From Levilactobacillus spicheri DSM 15429 (GTDB lineage Bacteria > Bacillota > Bacilli > Lactobacillales > Lactobacillaceae): DNA of 45,513 nucleotides. The stretch is taken from contig NZ_AZFC01000020.1 in the NCBI RefSeq assembly GCF_001435095.1, positions 1 to 45,513 of the forward strand, given 5' to 3'. Every line of letters begins with the position of its first letter. Position 1 is the stretch's first letter. Below are positions 1-11,987 of this stretch, piece by piece. The notes beneath the pieces were generated by a model. The model saw only the letters and a program-made list of their open reading frames with translations, was not told the origin of the DNA and did no database searches. A program made the position numbers and the translations under genes.

Positions 1-50
1 CATACCAGCCAGTTAGTGGCGTAGAAATTCACTCCAACTTATGGGGTTCA
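1..50. mobile_element. probable terminal end of an IS3-family element, cut by the window edge
   Basis: Read on the minus strand the stretch begins TGAACCCCATAAGTTGGAGT at position 50 and runs off the left edge. IS3-family elements end in 5'-TG...CA-3', and many IS150-like members carry an A-C-C-C-C-A-x-A-A-G-T-T core in their terminal repeat, which fits here. No transposase frame is visible because only 50 bases remain. The call rests on the look of the terminus alone. Confidence 0.35.
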
Positions 51-99
51 CTTCATCTTCCCGATTCGCTGCTTTTTTAATTAACCCCATCAGCAACCC

Positions 100-149
100 A
101 AACAGGGTGGCCAGTCCGCGGAAGTTTCCGCGGTCTGACCACCCTGTTT
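100..149 (-). terminator. bidirectional terminator after the ROK kinase
   Basis: A long inverted repeat pairs AAACAGGGTGG (from 100) with CCACCCTGTTT (to 149), and an inner CCGCGGA/TTCCGCGG stem sits on top. It lies 25 bases beyond the kinase stop codon. It closes the beta-glucoside operon and may also stop transcription coming from the left. The U-tract on the minus strand is short. Confidence 0.7.
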
Positions 150-174
150 AGTTTGCTAAATAGCTGTTTCATGC

Positions 175-2572
<2,398 letters not shown>

Positions 2573-2624
2573 CTATACAAAATGTCGTTTTATTGGTTAA
2601 ATGCTTCAATTGGTCGTTGGCAGG

Positions 2625-2779
2625 CGCTCCACGCCGGCGAGCAAGCTGGTCGAGGTGGGCACGACTCCGAAGCCTCGAAACCCACGAGTCTCCAGAGCTC
2701 GGCCTTGATGTAACCGGGCAAAGAACACCCGGTAACATCAATTTCACCACGACCAGCAAGTCGCCTCTGTTACGCTCAC
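2625..2779. repeat. structured repeat element, copy 1
   Basis: About 155 bases closely match 45117-45275 in the same orientation. It folds as an outer stem (2645-2657 with 2745-2757), a branch (2665-2669 with 2693-2697), a hairpin (CTCG/CGAG around an AAACCCA loop, near 2674-2688) and a long inner hairpin (2705-2718 with 2728-2741). Differences from the other copy preserve pairing. It is either a structured RNA or a palindromic mobile repeat. Short reading frames inside it are conserved only because the DNA is. It lies upstream of the GH1 gene. Confidence 0.8.
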
Positions 2780-2884
2780 ATCATGAAAAACCATCATAAA
2801 CGGAACATACTGGCGACCACCCCCGATGATGGCGGCGGCTGAAAACTGGACCAGCGCAGTAATCCCTAAGACCCCAACGGACAT
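2744..2884 (-). pseudogene. possible remnant of a membrane protein gene, broken by the repeat
   Basis: A 46-codon frame starts at ATG 2884. It holds one strongly hydrophobic stretch with small residues (LGITALVQFSAAAIIGGG), resembling a transporter transmembrane helix, then runs straight into repeat copy 1 and stops there. Stops lie upstream in the same frame and no ribosome site is clear. It may be a decayed transporter fragment, or chance. Confidence 0.22.
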
Positions 2885-3054
2885 GGCTTAGCATCCACAT
2901 CAGCTGGAGGGGTTGAGTTCACCCATGCTCATCCCATACGTATCTATACTTTGCAATCCGTAACTGATGAGTACCTGGAAATATGATGTTCAGCTCAGAG
3001 TTGCCAGTTTCCGCAACGTGAGCCAGAAGCGCTGAGTTCATCCACCTGACCCAC
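2885..3054. other. intergenic stretch without a recognisable gene
   Basis: Together with the repeat and the possible remnant, this completes about 560 bases between the ROK repressor and the GH1 gene. I see no open frame with a ribosome site, no RNA gene and no clear operator. Composition is more even than the neighbouring genes, suggesting decayed sequence. Confidence 0.5.
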
Positions 3055-3106
3055 AAAAAAAATGTGATGCCGACCAGCTTCGTCAGCCACCGGACATCAC
3101 ATTTTT
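3055..3106 (-). terminator. terminator after the ROK repressor
   Basis: AAAAATGTGATG-CCG pairs with CGG-A-CATCACATTTTT around a 18-base loop. It is symmetrical with A- and T-tracts on both sides, so it can act in both directions. It separates the symporter/repressor unit from the downstream GH1/kinase unit, which therefore should have its own promoter. Confidence 0.8.
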
Positions 3107-3120
3107 AGTTTGGCCACCCG

Positions 3121-4278
3121 TTAATGGTGGAAGATCAACCGCGTCTTCGGCATGTGCAAGACCTGGTGAATCGCCAGGGAAGCACCGCCCAGCAACGTGG
3201 CGTAACGCACGTCCTTCGACATGACTAACGGGGGAACCAACGGCATAAAGCCGAGTTTCATTTGAATATTCTTGAGAATCTCTGGAATCTGATCCACTAA
3301 GGGTGAATCGAAGAAAATCATCTGCGGATCGTAGGCCGCAATCAGGTCGCTGGTCACGATGGCCAGTTGGTAACAGAACTCCTCCAACAACTCGGCAATC
3401 GCCGGGTCGCCGGCATTGTAGTCCCGGATCAGCTGGGCCAACTCGTAATCGGCCTGACCCTTCAGGTGCCCCGCCTTCGCGAGGAGCGCCGTTTCCGACC
3501 ATTCGGTGTCGAACGTGGGCAGCGTCGCCAAGCGGCGTTGGGGATGGTCGCCATCTTGAATCATGATGCGGCCGATTTCCCCGGCCTGCCCGTAGTTGCC
3601 GCGATACAGCTGGGTGTTCAGGATGATCCCGGCCCCCAAGCCCTCGTGGATACTGATCGACACGATGTTCTGGAGCTCCTGCTTACTGAAGTCCTGCTCG
3701 AAGATGGCGGAAAGGTTGGCCTCGTTTTCCATAATCACTTCAACGTGGTAGCGTTGCTTGAAGTGGGCCACGAGGTCAAAGTCCTCGAAATCAACGAACG
3801 GCGACGTCATGATGGTGTTTTGGTAGACCACCCCGAAGATGGCGATGGAGATGGCGACCAGGCCATTTTCCACCGGGAACTTCGGCAATTGGCCGATCAT
3901 CTTTTCCATCTCGGCCACGATTTCCTTCACGGACTGATGATTAAGCGGCTTGGTGCTGTACTCGAGCGCCCGCCCATCCAGCTGGGCAACCAGCATTTCG
4001 ATGGCGGAGCCCGAGAGACTGAAATTGATCACGTAACCGTAAGCGGCGTTATAGGCCACCAGTTCCGGGCGGCGTCCGCTCGAACTGGCCGTTTTATCTT
4101 CACCAACGCTCAGTACCAACTTCCGTTTGAGCAACGTGCCGACAATGTCGGACACCGTCACCTTGTTCAGTCCCAGCAGTTTCGAGACATCGTTCCGCGA
4201 AATCGGGCCATGGTTCACAATCGCCTGTAAGACTGAGTGTTCGTTATGATCACGCATAACGTCCTTATTAATAATCAT
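3121..4278 (-). CDS. ROK family transcriptional repressor (XylR/NagC type)
   Basis: 385 residues. An N-terminal winged helix (about 12-70, recognition region near ISRNDVSKLLGLNKVTVSDI) is followed by a ROK sugar-binding fold. The catalytic aspartate of ROK kinases is replaced by glutamate in the NEAN motif near residue 187, and the cysteines of the ROK zinc site are absent, so it should bind but not phosphorylate sugar. It follows the GPH symporter by 21 bases and is probably cotranscribed with it, giving autoregulation. Likely operators are the two direct repeats at 5735-5755 and 5903-5923. A start at the internal ATG encoding MRDHNEHS, with AAGGA before it, is possible. The ligand is unknown; the neighbours suggest a beta-glucoside or xyloside. 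Confidence 0.82.
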   Translation of the reverse strand: MIINKDVMRDHNEHSVLQAIVNHGPISRNDVSKLLGLNKVTVSDIVGTLLKRKLVLSVGEDKTASSSGRRPELVAYNAAYGYVINFSLSGSAIEMLVAQLDGRALEYSTKPLNHQSVKEIVAEMEKMIGQLPKFPVENGLVAISIAIFGVVYQNTIMTSPFVDFEDFDLVAHFKQRYHVEVIMENEANLSAIFEQDFSKQELQNIVSISIHEGLGAGIILNTQLYRGNYGQAGEIGRIMIQDGDHPQRRLATLPTFDTEWSETALLAKAGHLKGQADYELAQLIRDYNAGDPAIAELLEEFCYQLAIVTSDLIAAYDPQMIFFDSPLVDQIPEILKNIQMKLGFMPLVPPLVMSKDVRYATLLGGASLAIHQVLHMPKTRLIFHH

Positions 4279-4299
4279 TCAATCAACTCATTTCACTGT

Positions 4300-5709
4300 T
4301 TAGTCTTCGTCTTCAGCGTTTTCCTTAGCGTGCTTAACCGCTAAGTCACTTTGCATCTGCTTTTCAATTCCATCTACATGATAGAACATCAGCGCGATAC
4401 CTGAAAGCGCGAATCCCAACAATGGTACCCAAATGTAGTTCAATTCGATTCCGTGTAACGCGGAAGCGCTTTGGGCGTGGTTTGCGACGTAACCAGTGGA
4501 GGTCAGTAACCAACCAGTGATCACACCACCAATCCCCATCCCTAACTTCGCAGAGAAGCTGGAGAAGGAGGTAACGATTCCTTCGGCCCGGACACCGTTC
4601 TTCCATTCACCGTAGTCCACGGCATCGGCTAACATCACGGCGATCAAACCAGAAACGTAACCGGTTCCTAAGTAACCCACGATGGTGGCAAAGATGATCA
4701 TTGGAACGCTCAAGCTGCCGGCACCAACACTCAAGAGTAATTGGCCCACAACGGCTAAGATCATACCCATTAACATGGTGTTCCGCTTACCGATCCGCTT
4801 GGAGGTCCATGGCGTCACGACCACGGCAACCAAAGCAACGATTTGTAAACTCAGAACGAAGGACGCCAGACCGGCATCGTGCATGTTGTACTTGAAGAAG
4901 TAAACCGTGACTTGTGAACGGGTCTGCATCCCCAACCAGTAAATGAAGTTGATGAAGATGATGATGGCCCATGGCCAGTTCCGACGAAGCGCTTTCAAAG
5001 ATTCCTTGATTGGAATCGACTTCCGGGAGCTCTTGGTCTGAACCCGTTCGTGCGTGTTCTTGAAGACAAAACCGAAGATGATCACCACAATGATCCCGAC
5101 GATCAAGGCCCAGATGAACCAGCCGTGAGCGCTCGTGGTGGAACCGTTACCGAAGAAGGCAACCATTCCCAAGGTAATCCCGGTGATCAACGTAGCACCG
5201 GCGGTTCCCATGAATTGACGAATCGTGGATAACGTTACCCGTTCTTGTGGGTTGCTGGTTAATGATGGCAAGATTGACGTAATTGGAATGTTAACTGCGG
5301 AATAAAGAACATCAACCCCAATATAGGTAACGTAGGCCCAAATCAGCTTCCCCGTTAAGCTCAGGTTTGGCGTGGTAAAGACCAGAACACAGAAGACGGC
5401 AAATGGAATCGAGAACCATAACCAGTACGGTCGACTCTTCCCATACTTGGTGTGGGTGTGGTCGATCATAATTCCCCAGAATGGCCCATCAAAAGCATCG
5501 ACAATCCGGGCAGCCAAGAACAGGGTCCCAACTGCGGCAGCACTGATCCCAAAGGTATCAGTGTAGAAAATCATTAAGTACGTCCCAACCATCTGAAAAG
5601 ATAGGTTGCAGGCAAAGTCACTCAAACTATAGGCGAATCGTTCCTTCCAAGGGACCATGTTCTTGGTGGCCACCTCGGCGTGTGGAGCATTTTCACTCAT
5701 ATCAAACAC
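4300..5709 (-). CDS. GPH family glycoside:cation symporter
   Basis: 469 residues with about twelve membrane segments. The GPH (glycoside-pentoside-hexuronide) signature is seen in DAFDGPFWGIMIDHTHTKYG near residues 52-71, followed by RPYW. Members such as XylP and LacS import unphosphorylated glycosides with H+ or Na+. There is no C-terminal IIA-like domain of the LacS type; the protein ends in a short charged tail. It is the first gene of its transcript, with the repressor after it. Promoter, cre and operator-like repeats lie directly upstream. Together with the kinase and GH1 enzyme it suggests uptake of a free beta-glucoside, though isoprimeverose or another xyloside is possible from the XylP resemblance. 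Confidence 0.85.
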   Translation of the reverse strand: MFDMSENAPHAEVATKNMVPWKERFAYSLSDFACNLSFQMVGTYLMIFYTDTFGISAAAVGTLFLAARIVDAFDGPFWGIMIDHTHTKYGKSRPYWLWFSIPFAVFCVLVFTTPNLSLTGKLIWAYVTYIGVDVLYSAVNIPITSILPSLTSNPQERVTLSTIRQFMGTAGATLITGITLGMVAFFGNGSTTSAHGWFIWALIVGIIVVIIFGFVFKNTHERVQTKSSRKSIPIKESLKALRRNWPWAIIIFINFIYWLGMQTRSQVTVYFFKYNMHDAGLASFVLSLQIVALVAVVVTPWTSKRIGKRNTMLMGMILAVVGQLLLSVGAGSLSVPMIIFATIVGYLGTGYVSGLIAVMLADAVDYGEWKNGVRAEGIVTSFSSFSAKLGMGIGGVITGWLLTSTGYVANHAQSASALHGIELNYIWVPLLGFALSGIALMFYHVDGIEKQMQSDLAVKHAKENAEDED

Positions 5710-5734
5710 CTCTTAGCATAAAAGTTTTGACGCT

Positions 5735-5755
5735 ATTAACAAACTCAACTTTCAA
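5735..5755. promoter_or_regulatory. candidate ROK repressor operator, copy A
   Basis: ATTAACAAACTCAACTTTCAA matches the sequence at 5903-5923 at 19 of 21 positions. It sits just downstream of the symporter -10 box, a position suited to block transcription. On the minus strand it contains AGTTTGTTAAT, similar to the half-site of Bacillus XylR operators. Confidence 0.5.
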
Positions 5756-5760
5756 TGACT

Positions 5761-5789
5761 AGGATACTGTAACCGTTTTCAGTTGTCAA
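5761..5789 (-). promoter_or_regulatory. promoter of the GPH symporter
   Basis: TTGACA (5784-5789, read on the minus strand) and TATCCT (5761-5766) are separated by 17 bases. The start codon is 52 bases beyond the -10. The spacer contains a perfect cre. Confidence 0.75.
5768..5781. promoter_or_regulatory. CcpA cre site
   Basis: TGTAACCGTTTTCA matches the cre consensus TGWAANCGNTNWCA at every position, on both strands. It lies between the -35 and -10 boxes of the symporter, so CcpA binding should repress. This fits a secondary-sugar locus under carbon catabolite control. Confidence 0.8.
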
Positions 5790-5902
5790 TATCAATTTAC
5801 ATATTTTTTAAGGTAAAACGCTTGATATCAGTAGATGTAACCAGCTTATTTTGATTAAAATCGTTGATAGACCGGGCCACGGTCAGCAAATGTTTGGCAA
5901 CG

Positions 5903-5923
5903 ATTAAGAAATTCAACTTTCAA
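5903..5923. promoter_or_regulatory. candidate ROK repressor operator, copy B
   Basis: ATTAAGAAATTCAACTTTCAA repeats copy A with two changes, 168 bases away, upstream of the symporter promoter. Two spaced copies would allow a looped repression complex. The stretch from 5790 to 5951 otherwise holds no gene. Confidence 0.45.
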
Positions 5924-5951
5924 AAAGAACTTGCGCCACCCTTTCCCACCC

Positions 5952-5995
5952 AAAAAGGCAGGCCCTCCCCCACTGGAGAAGGTCCTGCCTATTTT
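5952..5995 (-). terminator. terminator after ispE
   Basis: AGGCAGGACCTTCTCC and GGAGGGCCTGCCT pair (minus-strand reading) around a short loop, followed by a run of T. It separates ispE from the divergent-looking control region of the symporter. Confidence 0.8.
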
Positions 5996-6026
5996 AAGGA
6001 TCACTGCTTTGATGTTCTGGGGCTGG

Positions 6027-6881
6027 CTACGGCAACGGACGGACCAGGTACACCTCGCGGCAGAAGCCCTTCATGCCGTTGAAGACGCGCTGGGCCCGGG
6101 ACTGCTTGCCACACAGGCCGAACACCGTGGGCCCGGTGCCGCTCATCTGCGCCGCGTCGGCCCCGAACTTGATCATCTGCTGCTTCAGCTGCGTGATCTC
6201 CGGGTAACGCTGGGCCGTCAGGGGCTCCAAGGCGTTGCCCATCACCGCACACATCGCGGCGATGTCCTGCTCCCGGACCGCCCGCAAGAGGGCCTCGATA
6301 TCCGGGTGCTCCAGGTCGTCGTAGCGGATGCGCTGCAGGATGCTGGGCGTCGAGACGCTGACCTTGGGCTTGGCCAGGACCACCCACGCCGTCGGGAGTT
6401 TCGACAGCGGCGTGATGCGCTCCCCGCGCCCGCGTACGTGCGCCGTCCGGCCATACACGCAGTACGGCACGTCCGAGTCAATCTGCAGGCCCAACTTGGC
6501 CAATTCTTGCCAGGACAGCCCCAAGTTCCAGAGCTGATTGAGGCCACGTAAGACCGCCGCGGCGTCCGAGGAACCGCCCCCTAGGCCGGCTGCCACCGGG
6601 ATGTTCTTCTTGATCCGAATATTGACCCCTTCGTTGATGTGAAAGGTCGTCTGTAATAAGTGGGCCGCTTGAAAGGCGAGATTCCGTTGGTCGTTGGGTA
6701 AAAAGCCGCTGTCCGAGGCCACCCGAATCCGTTTATGCTTGGTCAGCGTCTGAATGTCGACGTAATCGGCCAGGTCGACCGAGGTCATGACCATGTTCCA
6801 CTCCTCCGCCCCATCTTGGTGATGGTAAGGCGTATCGAGCCCGAGGTTTATCTTGGCTGGTGCCTTTTCAATCAGTTGCAT
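6027..6881 (-). CDS. ispE: 4-diphosphocytidyl-2-C-methyl-D-erythritol kinase (IspE-like GHMP kinase)
   Basis: 284 residues, the usual length. GHMP kinase fold: the N-terminal AKINLGL motif is at 9-15, the glycine-rich ATP loop PVAAGLGGGSSDAA is at 95-108, and MSGTGPTVFGL lies near the C-terminus. In the MEP pathway IspE phosphorylates CDP-methylerythritol. This organism carries a mevalonate-pathway HMG-CoA reductase 9 kb away, so ispE may be an orphan; lactobacilli are known to keep ispE without the rest of the MEP pathway, and its role there is not settled. Start ATG 6881 follows AAGGTGA. It has its own promoter and terminator and sits in the conserved order after veg, as in Bacillus. Confidence 0.9.
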   Translation of the reverse strand: MQLIEKAPAKINLGLDTPYHHQDGAEEWNMVMTSVDLADYVDIQTLTKHKRIRVASDSGFLPNDQRNLAFQAAHLLQTTFHINEGVNIRIKKNIPVAAGLGGGSSDAAAVLRGLNQLWNLGLSWQELAKLGLQIDSDVPYCVYGRTAHVRGRGERITPLSKLPTAWVVLAKPKVSVSTPSILQRIRYDDLEHPDIEALLRAVREQDIAAMCAVMGNALEPLTAQRYPEITQLKQQMIKFGADAAQMSGTGPTVFGLCGKQSRAQRVFNGMKGFCREVYLVRPLP

Positions 6882-6940
6882 GCGCTCACCTTAATTCCGG
6901 GTAGGACCGGCCTACCGTACTCGTGAATCTAATTAAGCCC

Positions 6941-6946
6941 ATTATA
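6941..6946 (-). promoter_or_regulatory. -10 box of the ispE promoter
   Basis: TATAAT read on the minus strand, 60 bases before the ispE ATG. The -35 region (TTCAAT) is poor. The leader contains a near-palindrome, GTAGGACCGGCCTAC at 6901-6915, close to the ribosome site. Confidence 0.5.
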
Positions 6947-7022
6947 CTATGGAAAAAAGCCAAATTGAACTCCATCGCGATAAAATCCTGGTCCCGCCCC
7001 CGGTTCCCCGCATTTTGGGCAA

Positions 7023-7045
7023 AATAAAAAGGCCTCGTAGGCCCA
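7023..7045 (-). terminator. weak terminator after veg
   Basis: GGCCT-ACG-AGGCC on the minus strand followed by TTTTTATTTT, directly after the veg stop codon. The stem is only five to six base pairs. Confidence 0.5.
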
Positions 7046-7050
7046 ATTAT

Positions 7051-7287
7051 TTATTCATCAAAGTCGACTTCGATGTTTTTGGTTAAAATATCGGTGTAAC
7101 TGTAAGAAACCCGTTCAAAGGAGTTTTCGTTTTGATCGAGATCAACCACGAAAACTGCGGGATAGGTTTCCCGAAGAATTCCATGCCGTTCGGTCGTCTT
7201 CTTACGCCCGGCTTGGGCAATTACCATTAACTTTTCACCAATGCGACTATCAAGTTTATTCTTGATATTTGCTAAACTAGTTGGCAT
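7051..7287 (-). CDS. veg: Veg family protein
   Basis: Small protein of 78 residues matching the Veg (DUF1021) family found between the rsmA/ksgA and ispE genes of Firmicutes. The N-terminus PTSLANIKNKLDSRIG and the middle GRKKTTERHGILRETYPAVF are recognisable. In Bacillus subtilis Veg promotes biofilm matrix gene expression, and the gene is known for a very strong promoter. I start it at ATG 7287, after AGAGGTGA, rather than at the upstream ATG 7317, which lies in the hairpin of the leader. It is transcribed from its own promoter. Confidence 0.9.
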   Translation of the reverse strand: MPTSLANIKNKLDSRIGEKLMVIAQAGRKKTTERHGILRETYPAVFVVDLDQNENSFERVSYSYTDILTKNIEVDFDE

Positions 7288-7300
7288 GCACTTCACCTCT

Positions 7301-7325
7301 GTGAAACATGATACCATAGTTTCAC
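7301..7325. promoter_or_regulatory. inverted repeat in the veg leader
   Basis: GTGAAAC and GTTTCAC flank an 11-base centre that itself pairs ATG with CAT. In the transcript it forms a hairpin directly before the AGAGGTGA ribosome site. It could stabilise the mRNA or control translation; no T-run follows, so it is not a terminator. Confidence 0.6.
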
Positions 7326-7336
7326 AAGAAATGCAA

Positions 7337-7365
7337 ATTATACCACACTAGCCTCAAAATCGCAA
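7337..7365 (-). promoter_or_regulatory. strong veg promoter
   Basis: TTGCGA (7360-7365) and TATAAT (7337-7342) on the minus strand, spaced by 17 bases, with a TGG extension just before the -10 (extended -10). Confidence 0.8.
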
Positions 7366-7385
7366 TAATCAGCGATTGGTAAGGG

Positions 7386-8276
7386 TTACATTAGCCCTTC
7401 GTCATGAAAAGCATTCACTAATTCAATAAAATTAATCAGCGTCAGCCGTTCGGGCCGCAATTGTTGCGAAATATCGACCCGTTGCAGGACCGTCTGGATG
7501 CGTTCGCGGACCTCGGGTTGTTTCCCAAAGATCCCCTGCAGGTTGTTCCACAACGACTTGCGCCGGTGGGCAAAACAGCCCTTGACGAAGCCAAAGAGGG
7601 CCTTGTCGTCGTACGGCATCACCGGCAGCGGCTCCCGCGGCGTCAGCCGAATGATCGCCGAATCCACGTTGGGCTGGGGAATGAACGCCGAGCGCGGCAC
7701 GTCGAAGGCAACCTCCACGTGGGCGCGGTACTGCATCACCAGCGACAGGGAGCCGTACGCCTTGGTGCCCGGAACGGCCACCAGCCGGTCGGCGACCTCG
7801 GCCTGCATCATCACCACAATCTGGTCGAAGGACACGTTGCTCTGCAACACGCCCATCAGGATCGGCGTCGTAATGTAGTACGGCAGGTTGGCCACCAGCT
7901 TGACCGGGTGCCCCGGCTCAAACTCGTCACGGATGACCTCGGGCAGGTTGGCCTTCAAGATGTCCTGGTTGATGATTTTCACGTTGTCGTAGTCCATCAG
8001 GGTATCGTCCAGGACCGGCAACAGGTTGGCGTCGATCTCGAAGGCCACGACCTTGCGGGCCTTGCGCGCCAACTGTTCGGTCAGCGCCCCGATTCCGGGA
8101 CCAATCTCGATGACGTTGTCGTCGGCCGTCACGTCGGCGGCCGTCACGATGTTCCGTAGGATGTTCAGATCGGACAGAAAGTTCTGCCCCAGGCTCTTCT
8201 TGGCCACTAACCGGTAGCGGTTCAGGATGGCCTTGGTGCGGGCTGGCGAGCCAATCTCAGGTACATTGTTATTCAC
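7386..8276 (-). CDS. rsmA: 16S rRNA (adenine1518/1519-N6)-dimethyltransferase
   Basis: RsmA/KsgA, 296 residues. It dimethylates two adjacent adenines in the 3' hairpin of 16S rRNA with S-adenosylmethionine during small-subunit assembly. QNFLSD (31-36), the SAM-binding [12 protein letters not shown] (55-66) and the catalytic NLPYYIT (130-136) are all present. The start is GTG 8276, after GGGGG with 6 bases spacing. It follows rnmV by 11 bases in the order tatD-rnmV-rsmA, a common Firmicute arrangement. Loss gives kasugamycin resistance in other bacteria. Confidence 0.95.
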   Translation of the reverse strand: MNNNVPEIGSPARTKAILNRYRLVAKKSLGQNFLSDLNILRNIVTAADVTADDNVIEIGPGIGALTEQLARKARKVVAFEIDANLLPVLDDTLMDYDNVKIINQDILKANLPEVIRDEFEPGHPVKLVANLPYYITTPILMGVLQSNVSFDQIVVMMQAEVADRLVAVPGTKAYGSLSLVMQYRAHVEVAFDVPRSAFIPQPNVDSAIIRLTPREPLPVMPYDDKALFGFVKGCFAHRRKSLWNNLQGIFGKQPEVRERIQTVLQRVDISQQLRPERLTLINFIELVNAFHDEGLM

Positions 8277-8287
8277 GTAAATCCCCC

Positions 8288-8842
8288 TTATTCCGCGGGT
8301 AGCTGGGCGACAGCGGCCTGAAAGTCGGCCGGCTGAATCCCAAACATCCGCAACCGTTTCTCAAGTTGCTTACCGTTCACGTAGCCAATCTGCAACAGTT
8401 CGCCGAGTTGTTCCCGGCGCCGCTTGGCCCCCGCCCCACCGATCAGGCCGGCGGCGACCAGCTCGGCGTGGCTGATCAGTTCGGGCGCGGCGTCCGTCTC
8501 GGTGTAAACGTGGTCCAGTGCCGCACGAATGGCGTCCGGCGTCGCGTGTTCCACGCCCAGTGAGCCCCCGGCCTTGTCCGGGCGCCCTTCCTTTTTCGGC
8601 AGGAAGGCGTGCTTGGCGTTCGGCACGGCCTCGGCCACGATTTTGCGAATCTTCTCCCCGGAAAAGTCGGGGTCGGTGAAGATGATCACGCCGCGTTGGT
8701 CGGCGAGCTTTTCAATCAGGGCCAGGGTGTCGTCGTCGATGGCGGACCCCCTCGTCTCGATGGTGTCGGCGTTGACCGCCCGGTTGATGGCCTTGGTGTC
8801 GTCCTTGCCCTCGACCACCAGGACTTCTTTAATCTTCTTCAA
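8288..8842 (-). CDS. rnmV: ribonuclease M5
   Basis: Toprim-domain nuclease of 184 residues that matures 5S rRNA in low-GC Gram-positive bacteria, acting with ribosomal protein L18. The Toprim glutamate is in VVEGKDD (9-15) and the DxD is in FTDPDFSG (55-62). I begin it at TTG 8842, which has GAGGAG 10 bases before it and gives the expected length and N-terminus [11 protein letters not shown]; the longer frame starting at 8884 would add residues inside tatD. The coding region then overlaps tatD by 14 bases. Confidence 0.9.
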   Translation of the reverse strand: MKKIKEVLVVEGKDDTKAINRAVNADTIETRGSAIDDDTLALIEKLADQRGVIIFTDPDFSGEKIRKIVAEAVPNAKHAFLPKKEGRPDKAGGSLGVEHATPDAIRAALDHVYTETDAAPELISHAELVAAGLIGGAGAKRRREQLGELLQIGYVNGKQLEKRLRMFGIQPADFQAAVAQLPAE

Positions 8843-9605
8843 TTTGGTAAAACTCCTCTGCGTTGTGGTAGGTCGCGGCCGCAATGGTCTCTGGCGTGGT
8901 AGCCCGTTCCTTGGCGATGGCCTCGACGGTGTAGCGGGTAAAGCCCGGTTCGTTCTGCTCGCCTCTGTGCGGCTCCGGCGTCAGGTACGGCGCGTCGGTC
9001 TCGACCATCATCACGTCCAGTGGCGTGGCCCGCACGGAATCGTGGACCTCGTGGGCGTTCTTGAAGCTGGCCACCCCGGAGTACGAGATGTGCATCCCCA
9101 AGTCGAGGAACTTCTTCAACCATTCGGGGTCGCCGTTAAAGCTGTGCATGACCCCGCCGATGTCCTGAATGCCGGCTTCCTTGATGATCCGGTAGGTGTC
9201 TTCGAAGGCGTCGCGGTTGTGGACCACGATGGGCTTGCCGACCTCCTTGGCGATGGCGATTTGCCGGGCAAAGACCTTGCGCTGGGTATCCTGCGGGGAG
9301 GTGTCCCAGTGGTAGTCCAGGCCAATCTCACCCAGGGCACGGACCTGGTCGTCCTGCAACTGCTCTTCCAGCAGCTGCTCGGCGGCCGGCGTGTAGTTTT
9401 TCGAGTCCTCGGGATGCCAGCCGACCACGGCGATCATCTGCGGGTACTGGTGCGCCAGCTTGATGGCGTCGGCGTTCAGCTGGGTGTTCGACCCGACGTT
9501 GGCGATCCGGGTCACACCCAGGTCGGCGGCGCGCTTCACGAACGTCGGCACGTCGTGGATGAATTCTTCGCTGTTTAAATGCGTGTGTGAGTCAAAAATT
9601 TTCAT
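8829..9605 (-). CDS. tatD: TatD family metal-dependent deoxyribonuclease
   Basis: 258 residues, amidohydrolase-type barrel. Metal ligands are visible: HTH near the N-terminus (H7, H9), the glutamate in LGEIGLDYHWD, the histidines in VVHNRDA and VMHSFNG, and the aspartate in VETDAPYLTPEPHRG. TatD-type enzymes act as 3'-5' exonucleases in DNA repair and turnover. ATG 9605 follows GGAGA with 7 bases spacing. It heads the tatD-rnmV-rsmA unit. A terminator and a strong hairpin separate it from metG. Confidence 0.92.
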   Translation of the reverse strand: MKIFDSHTHLNSEEFIHDVPTFVKRAADLGVTRIANVGSNTQLNADAIKLAHQYPQMIAVVGWHPEDSKNYTPAAEQLLEEQLQDDQVRALGEIGLDYHWDTSPQDTQRKVFARQIAIAKEVGKPIVVHNRDAFEDTYRIIKEAGIQDIGGVMHSFNGDPEWLKKFLDLGMHISYSGVASFKNAHEVHDSVRATPLDVMMVETDAPYLTPEPHRGEQNEPGFTRYTVEAIAKERATTPETIAAATYHNAEEFYQIEED

Positions 9606-9640
9606 ACAATTGTCTCCTTATCAGAAACGGTGACCACTCT

Positions 9641-9675
9641 GCTAGGGGCGGCCGTTGCGACCAGCCGCCCCTAGC
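9641..9675. other. perfect 12-bp hairpin without a T-run
   Basis: GCTAGGGGCGGC pairs exactly with GCCGCCCCTAGC around an 11-base loop, in the 5' region of tatD. Neither strand has a T-tract next to it, so it is not a standard terminator. It may be an mRNA-stabilising or processing structure, or a protein site. Confidence 0.6.
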
Positions 9676-9741
9676 GCGATTCTCCTATTAAATCATCATT
9701 GGCCCGTCAGCGTCAAGCCGCAGCGGCCAACTGGTCGTCAC

Positions 9742-9783
9742 AAAAAACGCGGGCCGACGACTAAGTCATCGCCGCCCGCGTTT
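9742..9783 (-). terminator. terminator after metG
   Basis: AAACGCGGGC pairs with GCCCGCGTTT around a loop that is itself partly paired; on the minus strand it is followed by TTTTTTG. It ends 8 bases from the metG stop. Confidence 0.85.
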
Positions 9784-9791
9784 GCTTGACG

Positions 9792-11831
<2,040 letters not shown>

Positions 11832-11909
11832 CTAAAGCCTTCCTTGCTCAAAAGATTTCCGTAAATTTTAGGGTTAAATTTCACGTTAAATTCTCATTTA
11901 GTATAGCAT

Positions 11910-11947
11910 AATCCCCGGTCCAGCCATAGCACCCGACCGGGGATTTT
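11910..11947. terminator. terminator-like hairpin between the DUF72 gene and metG
   Basis: AATCCCCGGTC pairs with GACCGGGGATTTT. It lies 40 bases beyond the DUF72 stop. The T-run is better on the plus strand than on the minus strand, so efficiency for the DUF72 operon is uncertain. Confidence 0.6.
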
Positions 11948-11987
11948 GTCAGCTAAATGGTTCTGTCGGCCAACCACTGCCCGCCGC

